Shown here: positions 18,761 through 28,233 of the stretch, in pieces
How positions within the stretch are numbered: the first letter of the stretch is position 1
How the letters are laid out: each line of letters begins with the position of its first letter
Origin: Paenibacillus oryzae
Lineage (GTDB): Bacteria; Bacillota; Bacilli; Paenibacillales; Paenibacillaceae
Assembly (NCBI RefSeq): GCF_001675045.1
Contig: NZ_LYPA01000064.1
Span: 310,001 to 374,000 of the forward strand
DNA: 64,000 nucleotides
Reading direction: 5' to 3'
The notes under the pieces: model-generated
Databases searched by the model: none
What the model was told of the DNA's origin: nothing
The model's input: the letters and a program-made list of their open reading frames with translations, nothing else
Made by a program: the position numbers and the translations under genes

Positions 18761-18986
18761 GTCACATCCCGGGTCGTTGGCTTTGACATTGCAGCCCGCC
18801 GGCCGGTCCGTCGTCCCCCCCGCGGACTCTGGAACCGGGACAGCTTTTGCCGGGCAAATGCCAACGACTTCTGATCAAGCAAGCGGCGCCTGCAGCTGCA
18901 GAAGCCGGGATGGCGGTCACGAATATAATGTATCCTATGCCCTGCCGGAGAGTTATGTGACAAACGCCTATGGCCTGCCGGCTCCC

Positions 18987-20084
18987 CTATCTGGAATATC
19001 GCGATATGTTTAACAGAATGCCAAGAGCGGTCAGCAGCAGCGTCAAGGAAGAACCTCCGTAGCTGACCAGCGGCAGCGTTATGCCTGTGACGGGCATCAT
19101 GCCGATTACGACTCCGATATTGATCAGCACCTGAACGCCGATGATGCCGGTAATGCCCACGGCCAGCAAGCTGCCGAAGGTATCCGGGGCAAATATCGCT
19201 GCGCGTATGCCGCGCCAGATGACAATCAGAAACAGCAAAATTAACATCGTCCCGCCCAGAAAACCAAGCTCCTCCGCCAAAATAGAAAAGATGAAGTCGG
19301 TTTGCGGCTCCGGCAAATAGCTGAACTTCTGCCTGCTCATGCCAAGTCCAAGCCCTACAAGGCCGCCAGGGCCAATCGCAAACAGCGACTGGATGATCTG
19401 ATAGCCTCCGCCGAGCGGATCGGACCAAGGGTCCAAAAAGGAGGTAATACGCTGCAGCCGGTAAGGAGCCGCCAGAATCAGACCAACTAATCCGGCCACG
19501 CCAACAAGAGCGAGACTCCCCAGATGAACGAGCCTTGCCCCTGCGGTAAAAATCAGAATGAGCGAAGCGCCAACCATGACCGCGCCCGTGCCAAGATCGG
19601 GCTGCAGCATAATGAGTCCAAATGCCAGGCCGACAAGACCAAGCGGCGGAAGAAGACCTCGCGTAAAGCTTGTAATATCTCCCTGCTTCTCAGATAACCA
19701 TTTTGAAAGAAACAGAATCATCGCCAGCTTCATAAATTCAGAAGGCTGAATACCGAAGGAGCTGATGCCGAGCCAGCTTCTGGCTCCGCCACGCACGACT
19801 CCGACGCCGGGAATAAGGACAAGCACAAGAAGTCCAAAGCAAGCAAGCAGCGCAATCGGCGCCCATTTTCTCCAGACTGAATAATGATAATTCATTGTCA
19901 TAAACAGCGCCCCGGCGCCAAGACCGGCAAACAGCAGCTGCCGCTTGACATAATAGTAGCGGTCGCCGAATTCATGGAATGCCAGCACGGCGCTGGCGCT
20001 GTAGACCATAACCAAGCCGATTGACAATATAAGTCCAATGGCTGCAAGCAGCCAAATATCCGGAGCCGAACGGGCTTTGGCCAT
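18987..20084 (-). CDS. spoVE: SEDS glycosyltransferase SpoVE (FtsW/RodA family)
   Basis: Polytopic peptidoglycan polymerase that uses lipid II, paired with a class B PBP; SpoVE pairs with SpoVD in spore cortex synthesis. It has 365 residues and about ten membrane segments. Conserved SEDS motifs include GGARSWLGISSFGIQPSEFMKL, LPEPQTDFIFSILAEELGF and the C-terminal LPLVSYGGSSLT. ATG 20084 has AAGAGG 10 bases upstream. As in B. subtilis it follows murD. Whether it serves cortex, division or both cannot be read from the sequence. Confidence 0.92.
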   Translation of the reverse strand: MAKARSAPDIWLLAAIGLILSIGLVMVYSASAVLAFHEFGDRYYYVKRQLLFAGLGAGALFMTMNYHYSVWRKWAPIALLACFGLLVLVLIPGVGVVRGGARSWLGISSFGIQPSEFMKLAMILFLSKWLSEKQGDITSFTRGLLPPLGLVGLAFGLIMLQPDLGTGAVMVGASLILIFTAGARLVHLGSLALVGVAGLVGLILAAPYRLQRITSFLDPWSDPLGGGYQIIQSLFAIGPGGLVGLGLGMSRQKFSYLPEPQTDFIFSILAEELGFLGGTMLILLFLIVIWRGIRAAIFAPDTFGSLLAVGITGIIGVQVLINIGVVIGMMPVTGITLPLVSYGGSSLTLLLTALGILLNISRYSR

Positions 20085-20130
20085 AACGGACACACCTCTT
20101 ATCCTGCTGAAGTAGGGACAAGCCCCCTAC

Positions 20131-21684
20131 TTACAAGGTATGCGCCGATTGCTTAAAAATGATCCCTCTCTGCTCATAGGATTTAAACATATCCCAGCTT
20201 GCGCAGGCGGGAGAGAGCAAAACGATGTCGCCGGGCTCAGCCATAGAGGCGGCAAGCTTTACGGCTTCTCGCAGTGCGCTTTCGGCGTCACCCTCATCGT
20301 TTACCGTTTTTACAGCAGTTAAACCTGCCAGTCCCGCTATATTCTCCAGCTTTGCTCTTGTTTGTCCCAGCGCAACCAGACCTTTCAGCCCGCGAAACAG
20401 CGGCAGCAGCTCCATGTAGTCGGAGCCTCTGTCCAAGCCGCCCGCGATGAGCACAACCGGCTTTTTCAGCGATTGCACGGACATGGTTGTCGCTGTAGGA
20501 TTAGTTGCTTTGGAATCATTGTAGTATTCAACGCCCTGCTTCTCGCAAACATACTCCAGACGATGCTCAACCGCCTTGAAGGTACGGAGCGGCTCCGCAA
20601 GCAGCTCCGGCGCAACGCCCGCCGCCAGACAAGCGGCAGCAGCAGCCATCGCATTGGCTGTATTGTGGATGCCGGGAACGCCCAGCTCGCTTACCGCCGC
20701 GACAACAACGGGCTCCGCTCCTGTGGCAGCCTCTGCTACAGCCTCTGCTACAGCCTCTGCTGCAGTGTCAGCGATTAAGCCCCCCTCGCCTAACCCCGCA
20801 CCTGGCGATGCTGCCATAACTCCGGCAGACGCATGTGCCCGGTATACGATATGGCGCTCCGGCTCCTCCTGACCCGACTTGCCGGGAACAACGCCCTTTT
20901 CGTAGGGAGGTTCGATATACACGCCGGCGGGCAGCCTTTCGTACAGGGAGAATGGTAGCAATCTGGACTTTAAGCCCTCCGCCGCCTTTCGGCAGAAAGG
21001 GTCGTCCCAATTCAGGACAGCGAAATCATCATCATCCTGATTGGCAAACAGCTTAAGCTTGGAGGCGACGTAGTCCTCCATGTCTCCGTGATAGTCCAGA
21101 TGAGTCTCCGCTACATTGAGAAGAAGAGCAACCTTAGGCTTAAATGACACGGTTCCCTTTAGCTGGAAGCTGCTTAGCTCCGCAACAATCCACTTCCATT
21201 CATTATTCTCCGAAACAGCAGCTACATCGCAAAGAGGCACGCCAATGTTGCCCGCAACGATATTGGAAACCCCTGCGCTCTGGAGCAAGTGGCCTATCAT
21301 AGAGGTTGTTGTCGTTTTACCGTTAGAGCCGGTGATGCCGATAATGGGTATGGAGGACAGCTGGCTTGCAATCTCTACCTCTGTCACAATATCGACGCCC
21401 AGCTCCTGCGCCCGTTTTACTGGCGGAGCGGAATACGGTATGCCTGGATTTTTGACCAGCAGCGATGTGTCCGAATCAATAAGATCGTCGGGATGATGAC
21501 CGCAAATAACGGTTATTCCGGCCTGCTCAAGCTCGTCGGCCTCGGGACACAGATGACGCTCCTTAAGATCGTTGACAACGACCTCGGCTCCCATACCCGC
21601 CAGCGCATTCGCTACGCTGAACCCGCTTCTGGCCATCCCCAGAACAACTACCTTGCGGCCCTTATAAATTGATGAGTGACTCAT
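20131..21684 (-). CDS. murD: UDP-MurNAc-L-alanine:D-glutamate ligase MurD with Ala-rich insertion
   Basis: Adds D-Glu to UDP-MurNAc-L-Ala in the cytoplasm. At 517 residues it is about 65 longer than usual. The ATP loop [14 protein letters not shown] is near residues 116-129, and the C-terminal Mur ligase domain has YNDSKATNP. The extra length lies mainly at residues 283-331, a low-complexity Ala/Glu/Gly stretch with AEAVAEAVAEA, before the conserved PGIHNTANAMAAAAA. The DNA under it (20729-20775) is a short tandem array. ATG 21684 follows AAGGGATGTCGTT. The ligase core looks intact. Confidence 0.95.
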   Translation of the reverse strand: MSHSSIYKGRKVVVLGMARSGFSVANALAGMGAEVVVNDLKERHLCPEADELEQAGITVICGHHPDDLIDSDTSLLVKNPGIPYSAPPVKRAQELGVDIVTEVEIASQLSSIPIIGITGSNGKTTTTSMIGHLLQSAGVSNIVAGNIGVPLCDVAAVSENNEWKWIVAELSSFQLKGTVSFKPKVALLLNVAETHLDYHGDMEDYVASKLKLFANQDDDDFAVLNWDDPFCRKAAEGLKSRLLPFSLYERLPAGVYIEPPYEKGVVPGKSGQEEPERHIVYRAHASAGVMAASPGAGLGEGGLIADTAAEAVAEAVAEAATGAEPVVVAAVSELGVPGIHNTANAMAAAAACLAAGVAPELLAEPLRTFKAVEHRLEYVCEKQGVEYYNDSKATNPTATTMSVQSLKKPVVLIAGGLDRGSDYMELLPLFRGLKGLVALGQTRAKLENIAGLAGLTAVKTVNDEGDAESALREAVKLAASMAEPGDIVLLSPACASWDMFKSYEQRGIIFKQSAHTL

Positions 21685-22237
21685 AACGACATCCCTTTCT
21701 GATGTGCTTATGCTGTATAAAAGACAGCTCCATTCCTGCGGACAAGAATGACCCTTAGGAGCTATTTTCGACGACAAATCAATGTGTAGCGGACATTGAC
21801 GTCCGTAACCCCTCTAAATCCCGCCCATATGCGCCACATTGGAGCGCTAAAGGACACGGGTGACCGTTTCTCAAGAAAAATCCAGCACTCTCACTCTATA
21901 ACGGTCATAAATGACCGACAGAAGCTAGAAATCGAGAACCGGAGCGTAGCGGAAGCTACGTGAGGATCGTAGATTTCGGCTGAATGCCATATTCGCCGCC
22001 GGCCATGACGCCAGTCATGACCCGTAATGGGAGGCGGACTTTTTGAACATCCTCTTCCAATGAAAGTTCAAAAAGTTCGGTTCCCAGTACCAAGAAGATG
22101 GCATGAAGCTAGAAAATGAGTAGCGGAGCTTAGTCTAAACTAAGTGAGCAACGGAATTTTCGGCTGAATGCCATATTCGCCGCCGGCCATGACGCCAGTC
22201 ATGACCCGTAATGGGAAGCGGACTTTTTGAACATCCT
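21685..22237. other. Gene-free 553-base gap between mraY and murD
   Basis: It contains the two 135-base repeat copies described separately and, nearer murD, small dyads (CGGAC-attga-cGTCCG near 21793; CGGTCATAAATGACCG near 21903). I see no coding sequence. The break in an otherwise tight mur operon is caused mostly by the repeats. Confidence 0.6.
21921..22055. repeat. Structured intergenic repeat, copy 1 (135 bp)
   Basis: It starts GAAGCTAGAAA and ends TTTTTGAACATCCTCT. The last 81 bases match copy 2 at 22159-22239 with one difference. The left part forms a hairpin GTAGC-GGAA-GCTAC followed by GTGAG. In copy 2 the same stem is TTAGT-CTAA-ACTAA, so the stem is kept while its bases change. Such GAAGCTAG / GTTCAAAAAGT elements recur in Paenibacillus genomes as I remember them; no function is known to me. 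Confidence 0.8.
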
Positions 22238-22239
22238 CT
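22105..22239. repeat. Structured intergenic repeat, copy 2 (135 bp), overlapping the mraY stop
   Basis: Same length as copy 1 and displaced by 184 bases. Its right end runs into the mraY stop codon (22238-22240). Between the copies, 22056-22104 contains GTTCAAAAAGTTCGG and CCAAGAAGATGGCAT, which look like parts of the same family. Confidence 0.8.
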
Positions 22240-23194
22240 ATAGCGCTAGGAGGAGGCCTAGTGCTGCTAGCAGCAGTCCCACACTCCAGAAAACCGCAAC
22301 GACCTTCCACTCCGACCAGCCCACCAGCTCGAAATGATGGTGAATCGGGCTCATTTTGAAAATACGTTTTCCCCTCAGCTTAAAGGAGCCTACCTGCAAA
22401 ATGACGGACAGCATCTCCATAACGAATACGCCGCCGATTACAATAAGCAATAGCTCCATTTTGGTCAAAATAGCGACGGCGGCAATCCCGCCCCCGATGC
22501 CGAGCGAGCCCATATCGCCCATAAACACCTTTGCGGGATGCGCGTTATAGACTAAGAAACCAAGCACGCCTCCCACCATCGCAGCGGAGAATACGGCAGA
22601 TTCATGAGACAGCAGCTGAAGCGCAATGACGGCAAACGCTCCAAAAGCGATTGCGCTGGTTCCCGCCAGCAAGCCGTCAAGGCCGTCCGTGAAGTTGACG
22701 GCATTACTAGCTCCGAACAGGATGATGACAACAAAGGGATAATAAAACCAGCCCATGTCAAACCCCCAGCTTGTGCCGGGAACGGAGATCATCGTGCTAT
22801 GGTCCATATTGTAGAGCAAGGCGCAAACAACAAGCGCAAACAAAAGCTGTCCCGCCAGCTTTTGCTTGGCAGTCAGGCCCAATGAACGCTTGAACACGAT
22901 TTTGATATAATCGTCGAGAAATCCGACTAGTCCAAATCCGAAGGAGGCTGTCAGCAGCACCCAAAATTCGGGGGTTTTGTCCGAGAAACGAAGAAAGGCC
23001 ACCAGCATAGCGATCATTATAATAATGCCGCCCATCGTTGGGGTGCCGCTTTTTTTCAAATGGCTCTGAGGACCCTCCTCGCGAATTTGTTGGCCAAACT
23101 TCAGTCTGCGCAGCAAAGGAATAAACAGAGGGCCAAGCAAAACGGCCAGCAAAAATGAAGTCCCGGCAGAAAACAGGATAACCATCATATCCAT
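22238..23194 (-). CDS. mraY: Phospho-MurNAc-pentapeptide transferase MraY
   Basis: Membrane enzyme that transfers phospho-MurNAc-pentapeptide to undecaprenyl phosphate, forming lipid I. It has 318 residues and about ten membrane segments. The Mg-binding pair is D94-D95 in [25 protein letters not shown] and the [15 protein letters not shown]-terminal region are diagnostic. The ATG follows GAGGGATAAGGAC. It starts 5 bases after murF. Its stop codon lies inside the end of repeat copy 2. Confidence 0.97.
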   Translation of the reverse strand: MDMMVILFSAGTSFLLAVLLGPLFIPLLRRLKFGQQIREEGPQSHLKKSGTPTMGGIIIMIAMLVAFLRFSDKTPEFWVLLTASFGFGLVGFLDDYIKIVFKRSLGLTAKQKLAGQLLFALVVCALLYNMDHSTMISVPGTSWGFDMGWFYYPFVVIILFGASNAVNFTDGLDGLLAGTSAIAFGAFAVIALQLLSHESAVFSAAMVGGVLGFLVYNAHPAKVFMGDMGSLGIGGGIAAVAILTKMELLLIVIGGVFVMEMLSVILQVGSFKLRGKRIFKMSPIHHHFELVGWSEWKVVAVFWSVGLLLAALGLLLAL

Positions 23195-23198
23195 GTCC

Positions 23199-24623
23199 TT
23201 ATCCCTCCTCCGTCAAAGCTTGGACAATCTGCTCCATCGCCATACCCCGGGAGCCCTTGACCAGCACCAGATCCTGAGGCAGCAGCCGTTCACGCAGCCA
23301 AGCCGCAAGTTCGTCCTTGCTGTCAAAATGGCGGACCAGCCCCTCTGAAGCAGCCTCCGGCAGGCTTTGCAGCGCCGCCCGGTGCGTATGCTCCGACAAC
23401 GGGCCATAGGTCAGCAGCGCCTCGGCCTTTCCTGAGGCTATATAAGCCCCGACCTCGCCATGCATGGCCGCTTCATCTGGCCCCAGCTCCAGCATATCGC
23501 CAAGCACCAGCCAGCGGCGGCTGTAGCCGGATAACCCCGCCACCAGGTCGATTGCCGCGCGGGTCGAGGTTGGACTGGCGTTGTAGGCATCGTTGAGCAT
23601 GGCGGCGCCGTTAAACGCCTCAACCTTCTCCAGACGCATGCTTGTCAGCTTTAGCGAGGCAAACCCTGAGGCGATTGCCGAGGCGGGAACGCCAAAAATT
23701 CTAGCCGCAGCAATGGCAGCCAAAGCATTGCTTATATTGTGGCGGCCCGGAACAGGAACCCGCACCGTGCCAACGCTGCTGGGCACGCCCCCTTGCAGCA
23801 CCATAAAGCTGCTTCCCGCTGCATCCAGCTCAATATCCGCGGCTGTCCACAAATTGCCGCTTCCAAGACCAAAGGTGCGAAGCTGTACGCCTTCCGGCGG
23901 GCCAAGCCTCTCCAGCTCCGCAGCAAGCAGCGGCTCGTCGCCGTTATAGAGCAACACGCCGCCTTCCGCAAGCCCGCCCTTTATTTCCAGCTTAGCTTTG
24001 GCGATGCCTGCTCTGGAGCCCAAATGCTCCATATGGGATTCGCCAATGTTCGTTACGATGGCAACATCCGGCTGGGCGATGTCAGTCAACAGCGCAATTT
24101 CGCCGAAGCCGCTCATGCCCATTTCCAATACGGCAACCTCCGTATCCTCGTCCATGGAGAGCAGCGTAAGCGGAAGGCCGATTTCATTGTTGAGATTGCC
24201 CTTCGTTTTAAGTACGCGGTATTGCGTGGAGAGCAGCGCCGCAGTCATATCTTTGGTTGTTGTTTTGCCGTTGCTGCCGGTGATGGCGACGATCCGGGCC
24301 ATCAGCTCGCTCCGGTATCCGGCGGCCAGCTTCTGCAGCGCCGCCAGCGTGTCCTTCACCAGCAGGAACGGCATGCCGGCCGCAACCAAATCCTCCGGCA
24401 TCTCTTTACCGCGCTGCCACAGCATGGCTTTTGCCCCGGCCGCCGCCGCAGCCTGGGCAAAATCATGTCCGTCAAAATTTTCTCCTACGATGGGAACAAA
24501 CAGCTCTCCGCTTCCGACTGCGCGGGAATCTGTCATAATACCCGCCAGAAGCAGCTCCCTGCTTCCTCCTTTTTGCGCCGCCCCGCATAGGGACGCGATT
24601 TGTCCAGCCGTTCTTTTAATCAA
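23199..24623 (-). CDS. murF: UDP-MurNAc-tripeptide:D-Ala-D-Ala ligase MurF
   Basis: Adds D-Ala-D-Ala to complete the UDP-MurNAc-pentapeptide. The protein is 474 residues. The ATP loop is [13 protein letters not shown] with K120. [14 protein letters not shown] and [14 protein letters not shown] are MurF hallmarks. The TTG start overlaps the murE TGA (TTGA), indicating translational coupling; GGGG lies 9 bases upstream. B. subtilis keeps murF outside its dcw cluster, so the murE-murF-mraY order here resembles E. coli and Paenibacillus. Confidence 0.96.
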   Translation of the reverse strand: MIKRTAGQIASLCGAAQKGGSRELLLAGIMTDSRAVGSGELFVPIVGENFDGHDFAQAAAAAGAKAMLWQRGKEMPEDLVAAGMPFLLVKDTLAALQKLAAGYRSELMARIVAITGSNGKTTTKDMTAALLSTQYRVLKTKGNLNNEIGLPLTLLSMDEDTEVAVLEMGMSGFGEIALLTDIAQPDVAIVTNIGESHMEHLGSRAGIAKAKLEIKGGLAEGGVLLYNGDEPLLAAELERLGPPEGVQLRTFGLGSGNLWTAADIELDAAGSSFMVLQGGVPSSVGTVRVPVPGRHNISNALAAIAAARIFGVPASAIASGFASLKLTSMRLEKVEAFNGAAMLNDAYNASPTSTRAAIDLVAGLSGYSRRWLVLGDMLELGPDEAAMHGEVGAYIASGKAEALLTYGPLSEHTHRAALQSLPEAASEGLVRHFDSKDELAAWLRERLLPQDLVLVKGSRGMAMEQIVQALTEEG

Positions 24624-26107
24624 TGTAAAATTCCCCTTATGGCTTCCATCGCCGTTATTCGATCATCAAACGGGAACGTTTGTCCGCCTATCAGCTGATA
24701 GGTTTCATGACCTTTCCCCGCAATCAATACTACATCTCCTTGGCTTGCCATTTCAACCGCTTTTTCAATCGCTTTCCTCCGGTCCGTCACCAGCGCGTAT
24801 TGCGAAGGCGAAAGACCCGCCTGGATAAGTCCTGCTTCAATCTCCGATATAATGGAATCGGGATTTTCGCTTCTTGGATTGTCGGAGGTAACGATGACGT
24901 AGTCGGAATACTCCGCCGCTATTTGGCCCATGACGGGCCGTTTGGTCCTGTCGCGGTCGCCGCCGCAGCCAAACACGGTGATGGTCCTTCGGGCCGCAAA
25001 CTCCTTGACCGCAGCCAGCACGTTGCGCAGGCCGTCGGGCGTATGGGCGTAATCCACAATAACCGAAAAGGGCTGGCCCAGGTCAACCGTTTCGACGCGG
25101 CCCGGTACTCCCTGAATGCTTTCCAGCGAAGTCTTTATATCAGCCAGCGAAATGCCCTCCAGCAAGGAAGCGGCAATAGCGGCCAGCGCGTTGTAGACAT
25201 TAAACCTGCCCGGCATCCTGAGCTTGATCGCCGCCGTTCCGCCAAATCCGCTTACCGTAAAGGAGCTGCCTTCCGCCGAAATCACGATATCGCTTGCTGT
25301 AATATCAGCGGCGTTATCCAGGCCGTACGTAATGACCTCCGCTGAGGTAAGCCTGCGAAAAACAGCGGAAGCTTCGTCATCCGCATTGAGAATAGCGTAT
25401 GAGCGCTCATGCTGCGGGTCTCCATAGGCATTGCCCAGCCGGGAAAAAAGCAGCCCCTTGGCCGCGGCATAGTTTTCCATTGAACCATGATAATCCAGAT
25501 GATCCTGCGTCAGGTTGGTGAAAATTGCGCTGCGGAACTTGCAGCCCTTCACCCTTCCCTGCTCCAGGGCGTGCGAGGAAACCTCCATGGCGCAATACTG
25601 GACGCCCTCATTCAGCATCTCCCGCAGCAGCCGCTGCAATTGATGGGTTTCCGGCGTTGTGCCGGACATAGGCAGCCTTTGTCCGCTATACCTCGCTTCG
25701 ATCGTCCCGATTACGCCTGCGGTTCGCTTGCAATCATTTAATATTTTTTCCAGCAAATACGTGGTTGTCGTTTTTCCGTTGGTCCCTGTGACGCCAATCA
25801 CCTTAATCTCGCCGCTTGGATGGCCATAGACATAATCCGCAATAATGGAAGCAGCCAGCCTGCTGTCCTTCACGATCAATTGAGGGGTATCCAGCTCAAG
25901 GCGCCGCTCTGCCACAATGGCTGACGCCCCCCTGCTGACAGCCTCCTGTGCAAAATTATGCCCATCCGCCCGCTCTCCCTTGACGCATAAAAACAGCATA
26001 CCCGCCTGGACCGTCCTGGAATCCTTCTCCAGCCCGATAAACTCCGTATCCCCGTCTCCGATAATCTCCGCCGCAACCAGCCTTTTTGCAAGCTCGCTCA
26101 GTTTCAT
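24620..26107 (-). CDS. murE: UDP-MurNAc-dipeptide:meso-diaminopimelate ligase MurE
   Basis: Adds the third stem residue. The 495-residue enzyme has the P-loop GVTGTNGKTTTT (K112) and a DNPR motif at residues 409-412 (TSDNPRSENPDS). DNPR is the signature for meso-diaminopimelate, so peptidoglycan should be of the mDAP type rather than lysine. The ATG follows GGGGAGGCTGGC. It is coupled to murF by a 4-base overlap. Confidence 0.97.
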   Translation of the reverse strand: MKLSELAKRLVAAEIIGDGDTEFIGLEKDSRTVQAGMLFLCVKGERADGHNFAQEAVSRGASAIVAERRLELDTPQLIVKDSRLAASIIADYVYGHPSGEIKVIGVTGTNGKTTTTYLLEKILNDCKRTAGVIGTIEARYSGQRLPMSGTTPETHQLQRLLREMLNEGVQYCAMEVSSHALEQGRVKGCKFRSAIFTNLTQDHLDYHGSMENYAAAKGLLFSRLGNAYGDPQHERSYAILNADDEASAVFRRLTSAEVITYGLDNAADITASDIVISAEGSSFTVSGFGGTAAIKLRMPGRFNVYNALAAIAASLLEGISLADIKTSLESIQGVPGRVETVDLGQPFSVIVDYAHTPDGLRNVLAAVKEFAARRTITVFGCGGDRDRTKRPVMGQIAAEYSDYVIVTSDNPRSENPDSIISEIEAGLIQAGLSPSQYALVTDRRKAIEKAVEMASQGDVVLIAGKGHETYQLIGGQTFPFDDRITAMEAIRGILH

Positions 26108-26182
26108 GCCAACCAGCCTCCCCGATTACTCTGACGGGATACTATATGCCGCCCAGAGCAATCGCGTTAATTGCCAGTATGG

Positions 26183-28123
26183 TCAATGTGAATGCGTTAT
26201 ATCATCCTCGTCGCCCAAATAAATGCGAATGGTTGTGCCGCGGTCGACGCGTTCTCCTGCGGCAGGCGCCTGGCGAATGACATATTTGCCAGTACCGGCT
26301 GTTGTCAGGCTGAAGTTCATGTTCAAATCCTCGTACAAATCGGATACTGACTTGCCGATCAGATTGGGAACGGCAACGATAGGCGTTTCCCCATACCGGT
26401 ACAGCCGGTCTATCTGGCCAGCGCGTCGCGGAACCTCAAGAATTTGCAAGGCGTCCTCCATAATATTGCGGACGATCGGCGCGGCCACCAAGCCCCCGAA
26501 TTGAATGCCTTGAGGATTATCTACAGCAACATAGATCACTATTTGGGGATCATCCGCCGGTGCAAACCCGACAAAAGATACAATATGCTCGTTTGGCGAA
26601 TAACGTCCGTTGATGACCTTTTGGGCCGTGCCTGTTTTGCCGCCTACCCTATAGCCGTCGATAAACGCATTGCGGCCCGTCCCTTTTGCCACGACGCTTT
26701 CCAGCGCTTCTCGCACTTTTTTGGAGGTTTCCTCGGATATGACGGTGCGGACAGCCTCCGGCTGGATTTCCTTTACCGTTTCTCCCGTATCCCGGTTAAT
26801 GAGTGCTTTAGTGACATGAGGTTTATATAACACGCCTCCATTAATAGCAGCCGACACGGCGGTTATTTGCTGTATAGGCGTGACGGAGACGCCTTGGCCA
26901 AAGGCTGTTGTTGCCAGCTCCACCGGCCCGACCTGGCTCAGCTTAAACAGGATGCCGTTTTCCTCGCCATTGATGTCAATGCCTGTTTTGGAGCCAAAGC
27001 CGAAGTTTTTAATGTAGCTGAACAACGTTTCCTTGCCCAAGCGATTGCCTAACGTGACAAAGCCGGGGTTGCAGGAGTTTTCGACAACCTCAAGGAAGGT
27101 CTGGCTGCCATGGCCGCCTTTTTTCCAGCAGCGCAGCCGCGCCCCGCCAATTTCAATCGCGCCGGGATCAAAAAACCGCTCGTTCTGCAAATCCACCTTG
27201 CCTTCCTCCAGCGCCGCTGCAAGCGTAATAATTTTGAAGGTGGAGCCTGGCTCGTAGGTCATCCAGATAGGAAGGTTCCGGTTATATACTTCGGAAGCCA
27301 CCTCCCGGTATTTGTCCGGTTCATAGGAAGGGCGGCTTGCCATGCCCAAAATTTCTCCTGTTTTCGGGTTCATCGCAATCGCAATCGCGCTATTTGCCTG
27401 CAGCCCCGTCATAGCGCTATCAAGCTCGCGCTCCATGACTGTTTGAATATTTTTGTCAATGGTAAGCTGCAGCGTCAAGCCCTCCATCGGCTCCACATAG
27501 GTATCGGAGGAATTGGGCATTTGACGTCCGGCGGCATCCGACAGGAAGGATACGTTGCCCTGCTTGCCCCTTAACTCGTCGTCGTATTTGGCTTCAATTC
27601 CCGTCAAGCCTTGATTGTCAATGCCGGTAAAGCCCAGCAGATGGGCAGCAAGGCCTCCGTAAGGATAAAACCGTTTATTGTCCTCCGCCACCACAATGCC
27701 GGGCAAGCCCAAAGCGCGAATTTCCTCCGCCTTCTCCGGCGTCATTTTACGCCCGCCGGGCCCTAGCTGTACGATCAGCTTTTTGGTTTTGATTTTTTCC
27801 AAAATCTTCTCTTGCGACATATCCAGCAGAGGAGCAAGCTTGCCAGCCACAGACTCGTGCTCCTTGACCTGCACCGGTATGGCCCATACAGTTGGAGTGG
27901 TCACATTATATGCCAGCTGAATGCCATTCCTGTCCCATACCTCGCCGCGCTTAGCGGCATAGGGAATGTCTCTGCGCCAGGAATTTTCCGCCCGCTCCGC
28001 AAGCTCCGAGCCTTTCCACAGCTGCACATAACCAAGCCTTGCGCATAAAGCGATAAAGGCGATGCCCGCAAGGATCATCACCAGAAACAATCTTCGTCTT
28101 ACCGTAACGCCGGATACCTTCAT
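26183..28123 (-). CDS. spoVD: Class B penicillin-binding protein SpoVD
   Basis: Sporulation-specific transpeptidase needed for spore cortex, partner of SpoVE. It has 646 residues. One N-terminal membrane anchor lies near residues 11-29, followed by a dimerisation domain and the transpeptidase domain with STFK (S294), SCN (S350) and KTGTAQK. A single PASTA domain (VAVPNLIGKSVSDLYEDLN) lies at the C-terminus, then an acidic/His tail. The ATG follows GGAGGGGGAAGCTTTT. The adjacent pbpB-spoVD pair is as in B. subtilis. Confidence 0.95.
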   Translation of the reverse strand: MKVSGVTVRRRLFLVMILAGIAFIALCARLGYVQLWKGSELAERAENSWRRDIPYAAKRGEVWDRNGIQLAYNVTTPTVWAIPVQVKEHESVAGKLAPLLDMSQEKILEKIKTKKLIVQLGPGGRKMTPEKAEEIRALGLPGIVVAEDNKRFYPYGGLAAHLLGFTGIDNQGLTGIEAKYDDELRGKQGNVSFLSDAAGRQMPNSSDTYVEPMEGLTLQLTIDKNIQTVMERELDSAMTGLQANSAIAIAMNPKTGEILGMASRPSYEPDKYREVASEVYNRNLPIWMTYEPGSTFKIITLAAALEEGKVDLQNERFFDPGAIEIGGARLRCWKKGGHGSQTFLEVVENSCNPGFVTLGNRLGKETLFSYIKNFGFGSKTGIDINGEENGILFKLSQVGPVELATTAFGQGVSVTPIQQITAVSAAINGGVLYKPHVTKALINRDTGETVKEIQPEAVRTVISEETSKKVREALESVVAKGTGRNAFIDGYRVGGKTGTAQKVINGRYSPNEHIVSFVGFAPADDPQIVIYVAVDNPQGIQFGGLVAAPIVRNIMEDALQILEVPRRAGQIDRLYRYGETPIVAVPNLIGKSVSDLYEDLNMNFSLTTAGTGKYVIRQAPAAGERVDRGTTIRIYLGDEDDITHSH

Positions 28124-28233
28124 AAAAGCTTCCCCCTCCGCCCGCTAGTTCGCTAGGGAGCGTACGCTAACGCTCATTCCCAGCCTATTCGGGACAAGAG
28201 GGGGATAGAACAAGCCATGCACGGACTACAGGG

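Noticed and set aside
18730..19428. 232-residue minus-strand frame running from spoVE into the murA gap
   Set aside because: Mostly an alternative frame of spoVE; composition is Arg/His-rich and unlike a protein. Considered as a murG remnant but no GGTGGH-type motif was found.
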